From a virus: a stretch of 57,133 nucleotides of DNA. This document shows, one piece after another, positions 18,584 through 27,662 of this stretch. Made by a program: the position numbers and the translations under genes. Under the pieces are notes generated by a model. That model did not search any database. It was not told the DNA's origin and saw only the letters and a program-made list of their open reading frames with translations. The stretch covers positions 1 through 57,133 of IMG/VR virus record IMGVR_UViG_3300042691_037989. The stretch is one strand, 5' to 3'. Positions within the stretch are counted from its first letter, which is position 1. Every line of letters starts with the position of its first letter.

Positions 18584-20446
18584 TTACTTTTCCCACTGCG
18601 AAGATACGTGAGCTTCTGCAGGGACTGTTAAATGATTCAGGAATTTCTGCGACGATTGTAATCCGATCTTCTCAACGAGTTTAGCAATAGTGTTTGCTTT
18701 GTCTTTCTCACATTCTATTACTACCTCATCATGTACGAATAACACCAGATTAAACGGTATTTTTTTAGACTTCTCTCTGAGTTCTATACAAGTGGCTTTT
18801 GCTATGTCAGCAGCGGTAGCTTGGACAGGCAAGTTTTGTGACCATCTTTGTATTTTAGAATCCCAAGTTTTATATGCTGATGCAATAGTAGGATGAGGAT
18901 CCCAACCCATTGCTTTAAAGTAGTTATAATGTTTCTTAGCTTCTAAGTATTCATTATAAAACGGTATATAACTTCTTCTTTTTGATACTTCATTACACAC
19001 AACATATCCTCTTTCCCTTGTGAGATTGCCCATCTCTATAAAGTAAGGATTAAGTTTTGGGAAAGCAGTATAAACTTTATTTAATAGTTCCTTTCCTTTC
19101 TGTAAAGTAACTCCAGCACCTTCTGATACTTTCTTAGCTCCGGCACCAAAAGCAATTGCGAAGTTAATAGTCTTTGCTAACTGTCTTTCTTCAGATCCTT
19201 TAGTTAGATTAGGATTGTCAAAAGCTAGTTTAGCAGTCTCTAAATGGTAATCACCATTGTTTATAAAGATGTTAATAAAGTTCTCGTCATTAGACTTATC
19301 AGCAAGTATCCTTGCTTCTATATTAGAGAAGTCTGCACCTACAAAGGTGTTACCTTCTTCAGCTTGAAATGCTGATCGGTATATAGATCCTCGTTTTATA
19401 TTCTGGCAATTAGGGTTAGTAGAAGAAGTTCTTCCAGTTCTCATAATTTGCATATAAGAAGAGTGAACTCTTTGAGAAGTTGGGTTGACGTGCCTTAAAA
19501 ACTTTTCACCATAGGTAGATGATTCCTTTTGGGAAAGCTTATAGTCAAGATAAGTCTTCAGAATACCAGCCTTAGCTGTTTGCTTCTTTAAGACTTCACG
19601 AGATACAGACTCCTTTATCTCACCTGTTTTCTTGTCTATAATCGACACGTCAACACCAAGCTCTTTGAGTACAGGTAAAACCTGTTTGTGGGAGTTTCAG
19701 TTTAGTTGTTGATACTCCTCCAGTTTCTTTCGCAATTCTTCGGTTTGTTGTAGTGTGTTGCGATAATTCTCTAACCACTGTTTTTGGTTGAGATATACAC
19801 CACTCAATTCCATATCAGCAAGAACTTTCACGAAGTTGAACTCTAGCTCTGCTGTTGACTCAAGCTCATTTTTCTCAAGCTGAATCTTCTGTTTCTCATA
19901 CAAGAGATATGCAACCGAAACGTCAAGAGCTCCATAATAGAGCTGCTCTAACTCAAACGGTTTATCTCCTATACTAGAAAAAGAACTCCTTATCTTTTTG
20001 GTAACTGCTGGAATAAATAAGTTACCTTGATTGGAGTAGTAATGATACCCTGTGTAGCGTCTAGCGGTTTGCTCTAGGGTAAAATGTCCCTTCTCCTCAT
20101 CCATCCCACACTCCAGTATTTGTGCTGCAAGCATGGTATCGAATAGATCTTCAAGCTCAATCCCATAGTTAGTCTTTATAACTTGGTAGTCGAACTTAAT
20201 ATTATGACCTATGATCTTTTTCTTGGATAATTCTTTGAGGAGTTTAGTGGGGTCCGCTTTCCTTGTGTCTATAATGTACTGAACTTCTTTGTTACCAAAC
20301 TGCAGCATGACAATTCTTCTATCAAAGATATTATCAAAATCTCCAGTTACCTCTGTATCTAAAGCTATTATGTCTCAGGACTTGATCTCTTTGGTGAGTT
20401 CTTTACCTGACGTAGGTTGTATCTGTCCGTGTTGGACTCGAAACAT
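18584..20446 (-). CDS. Family A DNA polymerase with 3'-5' exonuclease, recoded
   Basis: 620 aa. The exonuclease domain begins DIIALDTEVTGDF (DxE) with IIGHNIKFDYQV. Polymerase motifs: A GADFSNIEARILA, B RQLAKTINFAIAFGAG, C LFVHDEVVIEC. Two TGA codons (20375-20377 before the DxE motif and 19697-19699 in LN-TGA-NSHKQV) are read as Trp, the second at a place where phage Pol A proteins carry an aromatic or small residue. With TGA as stop the exonuclease and polymerase would be separate fragments. It is the main phage replicase. Confidence 0.92.
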
Positions 20447-20648
20447 AGATTGTTGTATATCCATTGATAGTGCGCTTAAACCTTACGTTATTAAACTCCG
20501 TAGGTTCTACTTTTGTTTCTGGTTTAGTGTTAAAGATATTAGATTGAGGGAAAAGATGAGCCGCTTTGTTTAACACCACGGGCTCCAGATAGTGCTTAAA
20601 CAACGAACCTGCGATCGTTGATAAGAGGACAAAAAAGATAGCTTCCAT
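20403..20648 (-). CDS. Small membrane protein (81 aa)
   Basis: An N-terminal membrane segment (AIFFVLLSTIAGSLF) is followed by a polar tail. No family is recognised. It overlaps the polymerase start by 44 nt and follows a terminator, so it probably heads the polymerase transcript. Confidence 0.6.
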   Translation of the reverse strand: MEAIFFVLLSTIAGSLFKHYLEPVVLNKAAHLFPQSNIFNTKPETKVEPTEFNNVRFKRTINGYTTIYVSSPTRTDTTYVR

Positions 20649-20662
20649 ATTTTAGTATGGAT

Positions 20663-20686
20663 AAAGGGGGGATTTCTCCCCCCACT
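20663..20686 (-). terminator. Terminator after the M15 peptidase gene
   Basis: GGGGGG (20666-20671) pairs with CCCCCC (20678-20683) around ATTTCT, just after the TAA at 20694; a short TTTA follows on the minus strand. Confidence 0.65.
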
Positions 20687-20693
20687 ATCAGTA

Positions 20694-21299
20694 TTAGATA
20701 TTTAAATGTATGTGGTCTCCGCTAGCATTAGGGTTAAAGAATACATACTCAGAAGCAACCTCATCGTAAAGATAACGACGTACTTTTTTGCTCCCGGGTT
20801 TGCCTTCTATATAGAAAGTTACCTCATGCTCTTTTAGCCAAGACCTACCTTCTTCGGATAGTAAGAAGGCAATAACAGTCTCATCCCACGCTAAGTCAAT
20901 TGCTTTACCGTGGTAATGTTGACTTTTACAATTCGAGTGCCTTCTCACAGAATTTACTTTAGCTACTGGGCCCTTTCAATCAGAAAGAGCGATAGCGAAC
21001 TCAGAAGATATGTTAGTATCCACTGGAGTATAAAGTAAAAACCCAAAGAAATTGCCCTCGGTACACAGACCTGTTCTCTTAGACTTCCACCGTTTGTTTT
21101 GATAGGGGTGGGTTTCTCTAAGGTTGTTAAGCTCAAACCGCATAGAATCTATGGTTATGGCCATAGAATCAGTACGCGATTTTATTTCAAGAAAGTCCTT
21201 TTTTAGATCGTTGTTTTTGTGAAACAAGCCTAAGGTAAGAACTAACCCGATAATAGTTGAGATTACCATAAAGGCCTTGTATAGTCGATTATTTTCCAA
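20694..21299 (-). CDS. Membrane-anchored M15-type peptidase (endolysin), recoded
   Basis: 201 aa. An N-terminal signal-anchor (FMVISTIIGLVLTLGLF) and a short coiled region precede the catalytic domain. The catalytic part reads FAIALSD-TGA-KGPVAKVNSVR, then SQHYHGKAIDLAWDE and SGDHIHLNI, the HxxGxAxD and DHxH zinc ligands of M15 D-Ala-D-Ala peptidases. TGA read as Trp joins the two halves, and the first half ends exactly at this TGA. It should cleave host peptidoglycan peptides at the periplasmic face. Its location in the replication block, not beside the virion genes, is notable. Confidence 0.82.
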
Positions 21300-21357
21300 A
21301 ATTTATACATTTAATGTAACAATACCCCTCTTCTAAGATCGGGGCTAAGCAGCCTAT

Positions 21358-21669
21358 TTAGTATAGCATCTTTAATGCTTTATCTAAATTCCTTAGTTCG
21401 GCTTTTCTCAGATCGAGATTATAGTGATCTATTGCATCAAATGGTTCATAGAACACATCTGGATTCTCAACTAATGGTCCGTCTTCTGAGATTATTCTAC
21501 CTTTGAAAACACGAGCATTCTTATAAAACAGGGATTTCCCCATTTTGTTTGCGGTCCATTTAAGACCGTCAACAGTATAACTCACATTTAAAGGCAAAAG
21601 ATCTTTTTTACGTCGCAAGACTCACACTCGGTCGCGAACGTAAACAGCTATTGATTTATTAATTTCCAT
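21358..21669 (-). CDS. Hypothetical protein (103 aa), recoded
   Basis: No family is recognised. One in-frame TGA near the start (RDRV-TGA-VLRRKKD) joins MEINKSIAVYV to the longer frame. The chosen ATG at 21669 follows an A-rich leader next to the upstream TAA. This is the rightmost gene of the leftward block in which I needed TGA as sense with reasonable support. Confidence 0.6.
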
Positions 21670-21671
21670 TA

Positions 21672-22232
21672 TTATAAAATGGGCACCGATACCAATACTT
21701 CGTCCTCCGGCGGTGCCTCCTTTGGAAGAAGGGACTCGGCAAGGCTGATGAGACTCTCGTCAATTTGATAATCAACAAGGCCAGCAGCTCTTTTGCCAAA
21801 GAATTTCGTCTCGTAAATATCCACGTCATTGCGGTGCATAAAGGATAGACCGTCAGAACCGCAAAGCAGATTACCTCCACAAACTTCTGCAAAGGTAAGG
21901 AAAGCTGAGTAACCTAAGCCAATAATTGGCACTTTTTTGTTTACCCAGTAATGCAAACTGTTTAACCGGAAGGACTCTATACCCTGATCTTGAGGCGGAA
22001 TGCCTGGAGCGGGAGTTTTGAAGTAACTCACGTTGGTATTGATGCCACCGGTATCTGGTATTATTAGCACGCAATTCGGATGATACGTTCGTGTCTCTGT
22101 TTCCAGAAGTTGAACTTGCCAACCATAACGCAAAAACAACATTCTTATTTTGTAGACGTGCTCTGCGAGGTGGAATCCGTATGGGTTTGCGATGAATGCT
22201 TTTTGTGCATTCTTTTTAGAAGGAGAAAACAT
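21672..22232 (-). CDS. Class I glutamine-amidotransferase-like protein lacking the nucleophile
   Basis: 186 aa with a flavodoxin-like layout: NCVLIIPDTGGINTN (like 'lvlPGG'), then KKVPIIGLGYSAFLTFAE, where GATase1/C26 enzymes have G-x-C-x-G. Cys is replaced by Tyr, so glutaminase activity is unlikely. GGNLLCGSDGLSF continues the fold. A binding or regulatory role is possible. The fold call is pattern-based. Its start overlaps the preceding gene by 88 nt. Confidence 0.45.
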   Translation of the reverse strand: MFSPSKKNAQKAFIANPYGFHLAEHVYKIRMLFLRYGWQVQLLETETRTYHPNCVLIIPDTGGINTNVSYFKTPAPGIPPQDQGIESFRLNSLHYWVNKKVPIIGLGYSAFLTFAEVCGGNLLCGSDGLSFMHRNDVDIYETKFFGKRAAGLVDYQIDESLISLAESLLPKEAPPEDEVLVSVPIL

Positions 22233-22504
22233 CGTTTGATTCCACGTTTGTAAGCATCTTGCCTAGTTCCGTCAGTTTGGATGAGGTGTAAGATACTTGG
22301 TTTGTAGAAAGTGAATTTGTACCTAGGAGTATTTTTCCTATAATACAACTCTTCTTCTATCGCTATTCCCAGTTTGCTGGTTAGGAACAGTTCGATTTCG
22401 ACGTACGTCTTCCCAACTCCATTCCGGAACGGGAAGGCCTCCGCCCTGGCGTTGTTTAATGAATCGACTCCTAACTTCAGAAGCGTTTTTTCGTTTATTT
22501 CCAT
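22145..22504 (-). CDS. Hypothetical protein (119 aa)
   Basis: No family is recognised. I placed the start at the ATG giving MEINEKTLLKLGVD rather than an earlier one lying in the upstream gene. The body is protein-like (GKTYVEIELFLTSKLG, TPRYKFTFYKPSI); the last ~30 residues (HSSQTHTDSTSQSTSTK) overlap the next gene. Confidence 0.5.
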   Translation of the reverse strand: MEINEKTLLKLGVDSLNNARAEAFPFRNGVGKTYVEIELFLTSKLGIAIEEELYYRKNTPRYKFTFYKPSILHLIQTDGTRQDAYKRGIKRCFLLLKRMHKKHSSQTHTDSTSQSTSTK

Positions 22505-22784
22505 AGGTTTGGGAAAGTTTATACCGGAGGTATTGATCCCCCCAGATAATTGCTTCCAGAACAGCAGAATCCACGTCTTGAATAGTGTCATCTTGAACGA
22601 CTCTTTGTTTTACTTTGTCGGTGATGTGTTTTCGTTTTTTGAAAATGTCACGCTTCTTCGTTTGTTTTCTGGAGCAATTTTTATTGTTATTAAATTCAAT
22701 ATTATAGTCCTCTAACTCAAGTTCTATCTCAGCGCGAAATTTTTCCCAAGAAGAAGATGTACTTGTGAACCAGTACTGCATCAT
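22338..22784 (-). CDS. Hypothetical basic protein (148 aa)
   Basis: No family is recognised. It is Lys/Arg-rich (SRKQTKKRDIFKKRKHITDK). The C-terminal ~55 residues overlap the next gene's start and look like out-of-frame sequence (RRNRTVPNQQTG). Its ATG overlaps the preceding TGA as ATGA. Confidence 0.45.
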   Translation of the reverse strand: MMQYWFTSTSSSWEKFRAEIELELEDYNIEFNNNKNCSRKQTKKRDIFKKRKHITDKVKQRVVQDDTIQDVDSAVLEAIIWGDQYLRYKLSQTYGNKRKNASEVRSRFIKQRQGGGLPVPEWSWEDVRRNRTVPNQQTGNSDRRRVVL

Positions 22785-23197
22785 TGAAATGTGATTTTTT
22801 CGCCTCTTTTAAGCGGAAGTTTGTTGGAAATACTTGACGGTGGGATGGTGATGCCTAAGTCTTTAGAGACTCTTTTAGCGATCTTTTCTTTGGTATCGCC
22901 AGGCTCAATTTTGTATTCCTTCTTAGCGATAGGATTTCCACAGCTGGTGGTGAGTGTGTAGCTGCGCACGGAGTCTTGTTTGACATAGAGCTGGATGCTC
23001 ATCGTGTATTCTTTGCAGCTTTTACCGTCAATACTTGGAGGAGAGATTGTGAAATTGCGGCTCGCAGGTTGGGGAGCGACTTGAACGGAATCCAGTGGTA
23101 CTGGGGCAAACGACGCTATGTCGTATTCTTTTCCGTCATCGCTACAGGACAATATGCTCACTGAGCAAAGCAGTAAAATACTCTTTTTTAGACACAT
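22781..23197 (-). CDS. Lipoprotein (138 aa)
   Basis: The start MCLKKSILLLCSVSILSC gives a short signal peptide with lipobox ILSC followed by SDDGKEYD; a longer frame upstream lacks a signal. The mature domain is beta-rich (YTMSIQLYVKQDSV) with a C-terminal LysM-like stretch (YKIEPGDTKEKIAKRVSKDL, PLKRGEKITF). It could bind peptidoglycan. It ends at TGA in an ATGA overlap, so TGA acts as a stop here; reading on would give 17 more residues. Confidence 0.65.
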   Translation of the reverse strand: MCLKKSILLLCSVSILSCSDDGKEYDIASFAPVPLDSVQVAPQPASRNFTISPPSIDGKSCKEYTMSIQLYVKQDSVRSYTLTTSCGNPIAKKEYKIEPGDTKEKIAKRVSKDLGITIPPSSISNKLPLKRGEKITFQ

Positions 23198-23675
23198 CTG
23201 CTTGAGTTGTTGGGAGACGGTGTCTCCACAGTTCAATGATTGTTTCTTTTCTTTCTCTAGCCGCTCTTTTAACGGGATTGAATTTACCGTGTGTCATTGA
23301 GCGGATGTCTTCAGTGCAAAAGATTGCAAAGGCTTCTGTTCTAGAAAATCTTTGCCACTTAATCGCGTTAAGATATTGAGAAATACTCATGGGCTTTACC
23401 TCTTTATTTGTATCCGGATCGAAAACATCAAGAGGTATCACTGTATTTTTATTGAGGGATATATTGGCTTTAATGTAAATAAATAACGTCTCTAGAGCAG
23501 TGAGCTCTATACCAGAGACATAGTACGGACGCGCTTCAGTAGATTCAATGCGAATAGCTGGTACTATTGTCTCGTTTATCTCGTGACCATAGTCTAACAT
23601 TGCGTCCGTTACGCCAACTATTCGCTTTATTCGTTTTTCACCACTACTTGAAGGGTGATGGATGGTTATTTCCAT
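23142..23675 (-). CDS. Hypothetical protein (177 aa)
   Basis: No family is recognised. Soluble and mixed: RIKRIVGVTDAMLDYG, YYVSGIELTALETLFIYIKA, NKEVKPMSISQYLNAIKW. It overlaps the lipoprotein start by 56 nt and the upstream gene by 10 nt. Confidence 0.6.
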   Translation of the reverse strand: MEITIHHPSSSGEKRIKRIVGVTDAMLDYGHEINETIVPAIRIESTEARPYYVSGIELTALETLFIYIKANISLNKNTVIPLDVFDPDTNKEVKPMSISQYLNAIKWQRFSRTEAFAIFCTEDIRSMTHGKFNPVKRAARERKETIIELWRHRLPTTQADVSKKEYFTALLSEHIVL

Positions 23676-24325
23676 TTTACCGATTGAAAGTTTTTGTAGG
23701 GGAGGCTCATTGCGGTACCGTCTTCAAATACGAGTACTACAACTAAATCTTCACCGGGATTCACTAGAACGCTTTCATGACAAGCATCTTTGTAGATTAA
23801 ATACCCTATTTTAGCTTTTCCCTTAATCACTTTACCTTTAATAGAATCTAAGTAGTCTCGTAAAGTTCTTCTATCCCATTTTTCTGATTTAAAAGATCTA
23901 GATGTTCTTTCAGGACCACTTATGGCTTCTAGTCTAAATGAACCCGTATTAATAAAGTCGGAGTCTAAGATTAGTCTACACTTCTGACCAGTAACTCTAT
24001 GTATACACAAATTATTATCACTTAAAGCTTCTATAAAACCTGAATGAGAAAACTTTAGCATACTTGGATGTAAATAACTCTCAAAGCCATAAGGACCGAT
24101 GCGAAGGGGTTGAATGCTGAAAGGAATTTCTATTTTCTCACCATTACTATCAACTGCCGTTACGCTTTGTAAATGCATGTTATAAGAAACTATTGTAAGT
24201 TCGCCTACTACAAGATCTACTTCTTTATCATAGGTTACACTTGAGCCTTTAAAATGTCGGGTTTTCGTAACTACGCCATCACCACCGATAATGACTGAGT
24301 TTCCGACTCGTATCAGTCTTTTCAT
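23666..24325 (-). CDS. Hypothetical beta-rich protein (219 aa)
   Basis: No family is recognised. Many short strands (RLIRVGNSVIIGG, DLVVGELTIVSYNM, DLVVVLVFEDGTAMSL) suggest a beta-barrel or SH3-like repeats. It is the first gene after the terminator at 24338-24364 and follows an A-rich leader. Confidence 0.6.
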   Translation of the reverse strand: MKRLIRVGNSVIIGGDGVVTKTRHFKGSSVTYDKEVDLVVGELTIVSYNMHLQSVTAVDSNGEKIEIPFSIQPLRIGPYGFESYLHPSMLKFSHSGFIEALSDNNLCIHRVTGQKCRLILDSDFINTGSFRLEAISGPERTSRSFKSEKWDRRTLRDYLDSIKGKVIKGKAKIGYLIYKDACHESVLVNPGEDLVVVLVFEDGTAMSLPYKNFQSVKWK

Positions 24326-24337
24326 AATTTAAAAGTT

Positions 24338-24364
24338 AGAGGGGCATCTTTTACGACACCCCTC
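24338..24364 (-). terminator. Terminator after the membrane AAA+ gene
   Basis: AGAGGGG and CCCCTCT form a 7-bp stem between 24338 and 24364; the minus strand continues AACTTTT. Confidence 0.7.
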
Positions 24365-24387
24365 TTGGTTTGGAGAAATACAGGTTT

Positions 24388-25779
24388 CTACAGTATTGTT
24401 TCTGTCAACTTCTTTGCCCGGCCAAATGCTGCGATTGTAGCGATCGTCATGCCTTCTGAATACACAAAAGGAGCCCAGACTTTATCCGGGTAGGTTCCCT
24501 TGAAGTATTCATACAGCGATTTGGCTTCTTCTTCCTTCGTGAAGGGCAGGGTCTGGATGATTTCTTCTATCCTTCCCACTCGAGTAAAGCTTTCGTCGAA
24601 GTCTTCAGGAACATTGTTGGTACAAAATACCATTGACACCCTCTCCATCTGATCGGAGCCGCTCAGGAAGTTCTTGAGTATTGCCATCACTTCTGTGGAC
24701 AGAGGGTAGAACTCATCCACAAAGATAACCAGCGACTTTTCTGAGGCTGTGAGCATCTCTACAGATTTGAGAAATCCACTTGTCTTGAGGTGCTGCAGAT
24801 CGCTGCCGGAAAGAAGCGCTACACATACTCCTTGAGACGAACATTCATGCATCAAAGCGCGCATGAGTGTTGATTTGCCGGTGCCCTTTCCGCCGTACAG
24901 TAGTAAGTTTGCTGCATCTTCTTTCCAGAATTCTACCAGTTTTGGTACGAGCTGAACAGGATTGTAGCTTCTTGCCTCTCGACCAACCAACTTACCTTGA
25001 TACGCCAGCTTGAGGAATTCCGGTGGAATTGTGTTTATCTTTTGCGTAGAAGCGGTTAAACCTCCGTAGTCGTTCAGGCGAAAAGGATTCATGACGTTGT
25101 TCGCCTTAGGCCTTTGCAGAGTGATCTTAGTGAGATTGTTCGTGAGAGACCTGGTTTGCGAGAGCAGATCAAATTGGCAATCAGCGTCGCATTCTTTCTT
25201 CGCGTAGTAAAGCACGGATGTTACTATCGGAAGGGTATCATCCAGCATATACGGCATATACTCTGTCTCCAGATTAGCCACATAAGCTTTCGACGCGTAA
25301 TTTATTCCGATACGTAGATAAAACTCCTCCACCCGTTCGTTGATGACTTTGTAGAGCAGGACATACCAGAACGAATTGTTGTCGTAAGAGGTGGGATCAC
25401 CATCGACACGATACACGTACTGGATTTCATACTCAAACTCTCGGTACTTGTCCAAAAGCTGTAGCAACGGAACACTCGTGACATATTTACTCAGATCAAT
25501 ACTGGTAAACATTTCTTGATTTCCGTTAGAGAGCCCTCTGATAGCATCTGGAATTTCCTTCATCTTGCTGGCAGAATTAGAAATCGAATCAATGATACCA
25601 GCGATTGTCGGTAATTGCCGATTGATGTTGGAGGCGACTTTCTGGACATTGTCCTTGATTTCCTCCATTACCGCTTGATTTTGTTGAATCACGTCATCTT
25701 CCCTCATGTAGTTTTTGTAGCCTACATAGAAAAGTCCGATGAGCGGGGCTGCGAGTAGCAGTAAGAACAGTAATAACAT
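24388..25779 (-). CDS. Membrane-anchored AAA+ ATPase (463 aa)
   Basis: An N-terminal membrane segment (LLLFLLLLAAPLIGLFYVGY) is followed by a coiled region (~30-110), a mixed domain, then an AAA+ module: Walker A GGKGTGKST, Walker B LVIFVDEFYPL, sensor 1 VFCTNNVPEDFD, arginine finger region RVGRIEEI and a lid. It resembles BCS1/FtsH-type membrane AAA proteins without a protease domain. GC-rich codons, no TGA in frame. It is flanked by the structured RNA at 25.8 kb and a terminator, so it is likely transcribed alone. Confidence 0.75.
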   Translation of the reverse strand: MLLLFLLLLAAPLIGLFYVGYKNYMREDDVIQQNQAVMEEIKDNVQKVASNINRQLPTIAGIIDSISNSASKMKEIPDAIRGLSNGNQEMFTSIDLSKYVTSVPLLQLLDKYREFEYEIQYVYRVDGDPTSYDNNSFWYVLLYKVINERVEEFYLRIGINYASKAYVANLETEYMPYMLDDTLPIVTSVLYYAKKECDADCQFDLLSQTRSLTNNLTKITLQRPKANNVMNPFRLNDYGGLTASTQKINTIPPEFLKLAYQGKLVGREARSYNPVQLVPKLVEFWKEDAANLLLYGGKGTGKSTLMRALMHECSSQGVCVALLSGSDLQHLKTSGFLKSVEMLTASEKSLVIFVDEFYPLSTEVMAILKNFLSGSDQMERVSMVFCTNNVPEDFDESFTRVGRIEEIIQTLPFTKEEEAKSLYEYFKGTYPDKVWAPFVYSEGMTIATIAAFGRAKKLTETIL

Positions 25780-25798
25780 TTTTGAGTTGTTTTAAGTT

Positions 25799-25945
25799 TT
25801 AAAAAACCAAGAGGCGGCCTTGTGGAGTGGGTACCTCACACCTGACTACTTAGGGTACTAGATTCCACAGGAAGAGGTATGACCCCAACCAAGAAACCAT
25901 TCCCCCCTTCGCGCGGGCTTCAGAAGGCTCCTAGACCGCCCCAAG
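25799..25945 (-). ncRNA. Pseudoknotted structured RNA with its own terminator tail
   Basis: On the minus strand the outer stem CC-TT-GGGGCGG (25935-25945) pairs with CCGCCTC-TT-GG (25806-25816) and runs into TTTTTT. Inside, GGGT/ACCTC (25873-25884, 3-nt bulge) pairs with GAGGTACCC (25828-25836), and TGTGGA (25863-25868) pairs with TCCACA (25820-25825). The order a-b-a'-b' is a pseudoknot of 9 and 6 bp. CCTTC/GAAGG forms a further hairpin. It could be a leader of the AAA+ gene or a separate small RNA. Known class: none recognised. Confidence 0.6.
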
Positions 25946-25988
25946 GAAAATTCCCAATTAGCACAAAGTATCGAGATAGTGGGAATTT

Positions 25989-26588
25989 CTACCAAGATAC
26001 CGATTTTTTTAACTTCTCCATGTGAAAGCGCACTCTTTGTGTGTACTCCTCATCTTCGGCATACCTAGAGTTAGGGCCAAAAGGTAAGTTGTTTAGTAAC
26101 CACAAATACTGCTCTTCCGTTTCGATTTTCAAACCACGTTTTGAGGCAAGATGCAGAATACAACGTTGATAAGCGCCGTAATCTAATATTGACTCTTTCA
26201 CATCACTGTAAGCAGCATGACCGTTTTTTTCTTTAAGCGCATAACCTCTTTGGGAGACTTTCATACCAAAACAGTTTTTATTCTGCTTAAATATGTTGCT
26301 ATTAAAGTTGTCAGTCTCATGAACTGCTTGTGCCAGTACTACCCACTTGAACTTTATGTTCGCGTCGTCAATCGCGTTTTTTACCTTTTGGAGCGTTATC
26401 GGCTCTAGAGGTTTGTCGACGCTTAGTGAGTCTTTCGATTTCTCTGGTGAGTACACCAATGTCTCGCTTCTGCTTACCACTCTCCCTAATAAGTTCTTTA
26501 CTAGCTGCGACACTAGCTCGAACTCTTTTTCGGGTAGGAGAAGGATTACGAGAAAACTGAATACCACCAGTTTCAGTGCGTATTGCAT
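25989..26588 (-). CDS. Membrane-anchored glucosaminidase-like lysin (GH73-type)
   Basis: 199 aa. Signal-anchor LKLVVFSFLVILLLP, a linker, then VVLAQAVHETDNFNSNIFKQNKNCFGMK, the catalytic-Glu region of GH73-type glucosaminidases (AQ-x-x-x-E-T...S...N-x-FG), and HAAYSDVKESILDYGAYQ (the 'YxxxxxSIxDY' box). It should cut glycan strands from the periplasmic side. It begins inside the preceding gene (221-nt overlap). Confidence 0.75.
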   Translation of the reverse strand: MQYALKLVVFSFLVILLLPEKEFELVSQLVKNLLGRVVSRSETLVYSPEKSKDSLSVDKPLEPITLQKVKNAIDDANIKFKWVVLAQAVHETDNFNSNIFKQNKNCFGMKVSQRGYALKEKNGHAAYSDVKESILDYGAYQRCILHLASKRGLKIETEEQYLWLLNNLPFGPNSRYAEDEEYTQRVRFHMEKLKKSVSW

Positions 26589-26928
26589 CCTTGATTCTTT
26601 TTGCGACGTCTGATATGCCGCGTTGAATTCTCATAAGAGCGAGTCCATAAGTATGCATCTCTTCATAAAAGAGTCTGCATATTATTATGATACTGCCCGA
26701 ACGTCTGCCGTCGTACTTATTCAGGTCAAATCGAAGCAAGTCTGTTGGGTAATGACAGAATAGTTTGATATTCTGCCTCAAATCCGCCTCTAGCTTGACT
26801 TTTTGCTGCGAATTCAGGGCGGATAATTGCGCTTTGTTCAACCTGATTTCCAGAGAAATTTCTATTCTCGACGGGAAGAGTTCAATCAACATCATTCCGC
26901 CTTTAACGGGTGTGTATGATCTGATCAT
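26368..26928 (-). CDS. Hypothetical protein (186 aa)
   Basis: No family is recognised. The N-terminal half has strands and helices (IEISLEIRLNKAQLSALN); the C-terminal third is very basic (RKRVRASVAASKELIRES, ERLTKRRQTSRADN) and overlaps the lysin gene. It ends at TGA; reading it as Trp would cross two more TGAs before TAA, so TGA is probably a stop here. Its ATG overlaps the upstream TGA as ATGA. Confidence 0.5.
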   Translation of the reverse strand: MIRSYTPVKGGMMLIELFPSRIEISLEIRLNKAQLSALNSQQKVKLEADLRQNIKLFCHYPTDLLRFDLNKYDGRRSGSIIIICRLFYEEMHTYGLALMRIQRGISDVAKRIKDAIRTETGGIQFSRNPSPTRKRVRASVAASKELIRESGKQKRDIGVLTREIERLTKRRQTSRADNAPKGKKRD

Positions 26929-27581
26929 AACCTGATTTCATTTACCCCGAACAGATCTTCGAGTTGGTTGGCGATAAAGTAGTTGAAGCCATTCTCCATC
27001 CTCGGAAGTATGATAGCTCTGTTTGTACCCTGCCCATAGGAGACATCTTTCACTTCAGAATCGTGCGTGTCTTTGAGTTTCTGGATAAGGTCGGCCATCC
27101 TGAGAGGGATTGGAGCGCTTCTGGGATTCATCAGTTTTCCTCTTTCGTCAATAACCAGACGTACTTTCTGGCTCTCGATGAGAACGTACAGCATATTCTC
27201 TTTTCCGCCAGACGAAATAGGTACACCAGCCAGGTATGCTCTGGGATGGACCTGTATATCATTGGCGAAAATGAACTGCCCGTCTTTGTTCTGGGTTATT
27301 TGACCCGTGAGACAGATGTTCTCGTGTATGGTAAAATTGGGGTATTCGGACATTTCTTCTTTTATCGCGCTTGCTTGCTGACCGATGACAATTCTTTGGA
27401 TCTGGTCAAGAAATACATTCGCAAACTCCGGGCGTTCTATTGGGCGCTTCTCAGGCACAAGCTTTAGTTTCGCTTGAGGAACCTGATTTTTTGATAGCGT
27501 CAAAAGAGCCGCACTGGGTACGTAATACTTTTGACCGTTTATCATTACCGGTGGATATTCGATAGAAGGAAGGTGAACCAT
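26925..27581 (-). CDS. Hypothetical protein (218 aa)
   Basis: No family is recognised. It begins PPVMINGQKYYVPSAALL and holds strand-rich segments (QFIFANDIQVHPRAYLAGV, NMLYVLIESQKVRLVID). GC-rich codons. It follows a terminator, so it heads a small operon with the basic protein and the lysin. The stop TGA overlaps the next ATG as ATGA. Confidence 0.6.
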   Translation of the reverse strand: MVHLPSIEYPPVMINGQKYYVPSAALLTLSKNQVPQAKLKLVPEKRPIERPEFANVFLDQIQRIVIGQQASAIKEEMSEYPNFTIHENICLTGQITQNKDGQFIFANDIQVHPRAYLAGVPISSGGKENMLYVLIESQKVRLVIDERGKLMNPRSAPIPLRMADLIQKLKDTHDSEVKDVSYGQGTNRAIILPRMENGFNYFIANQLEDLFGVNEIRL

Positions 27582-27597
27582 GGTGTTAGAAAATTGT

Positions 27598-27619
27598 GGG
27601 GGAGAGTTTCCCCTCCCCC
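27598..27619 (-). terminator. Terminator upstream of the 218-aa gene
   Basis: GGGGGAG and CTCCCCC pair around a short loop (27598-27619) between the stop at 27663 and the next start; the minus strand continues ACAATTTT. Confidence 0.75.
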
Positions 27620-27662
27620 TAGTTAGAAAATTGTTTAGGAACTTGCCGGACTTGGGCTGAAG

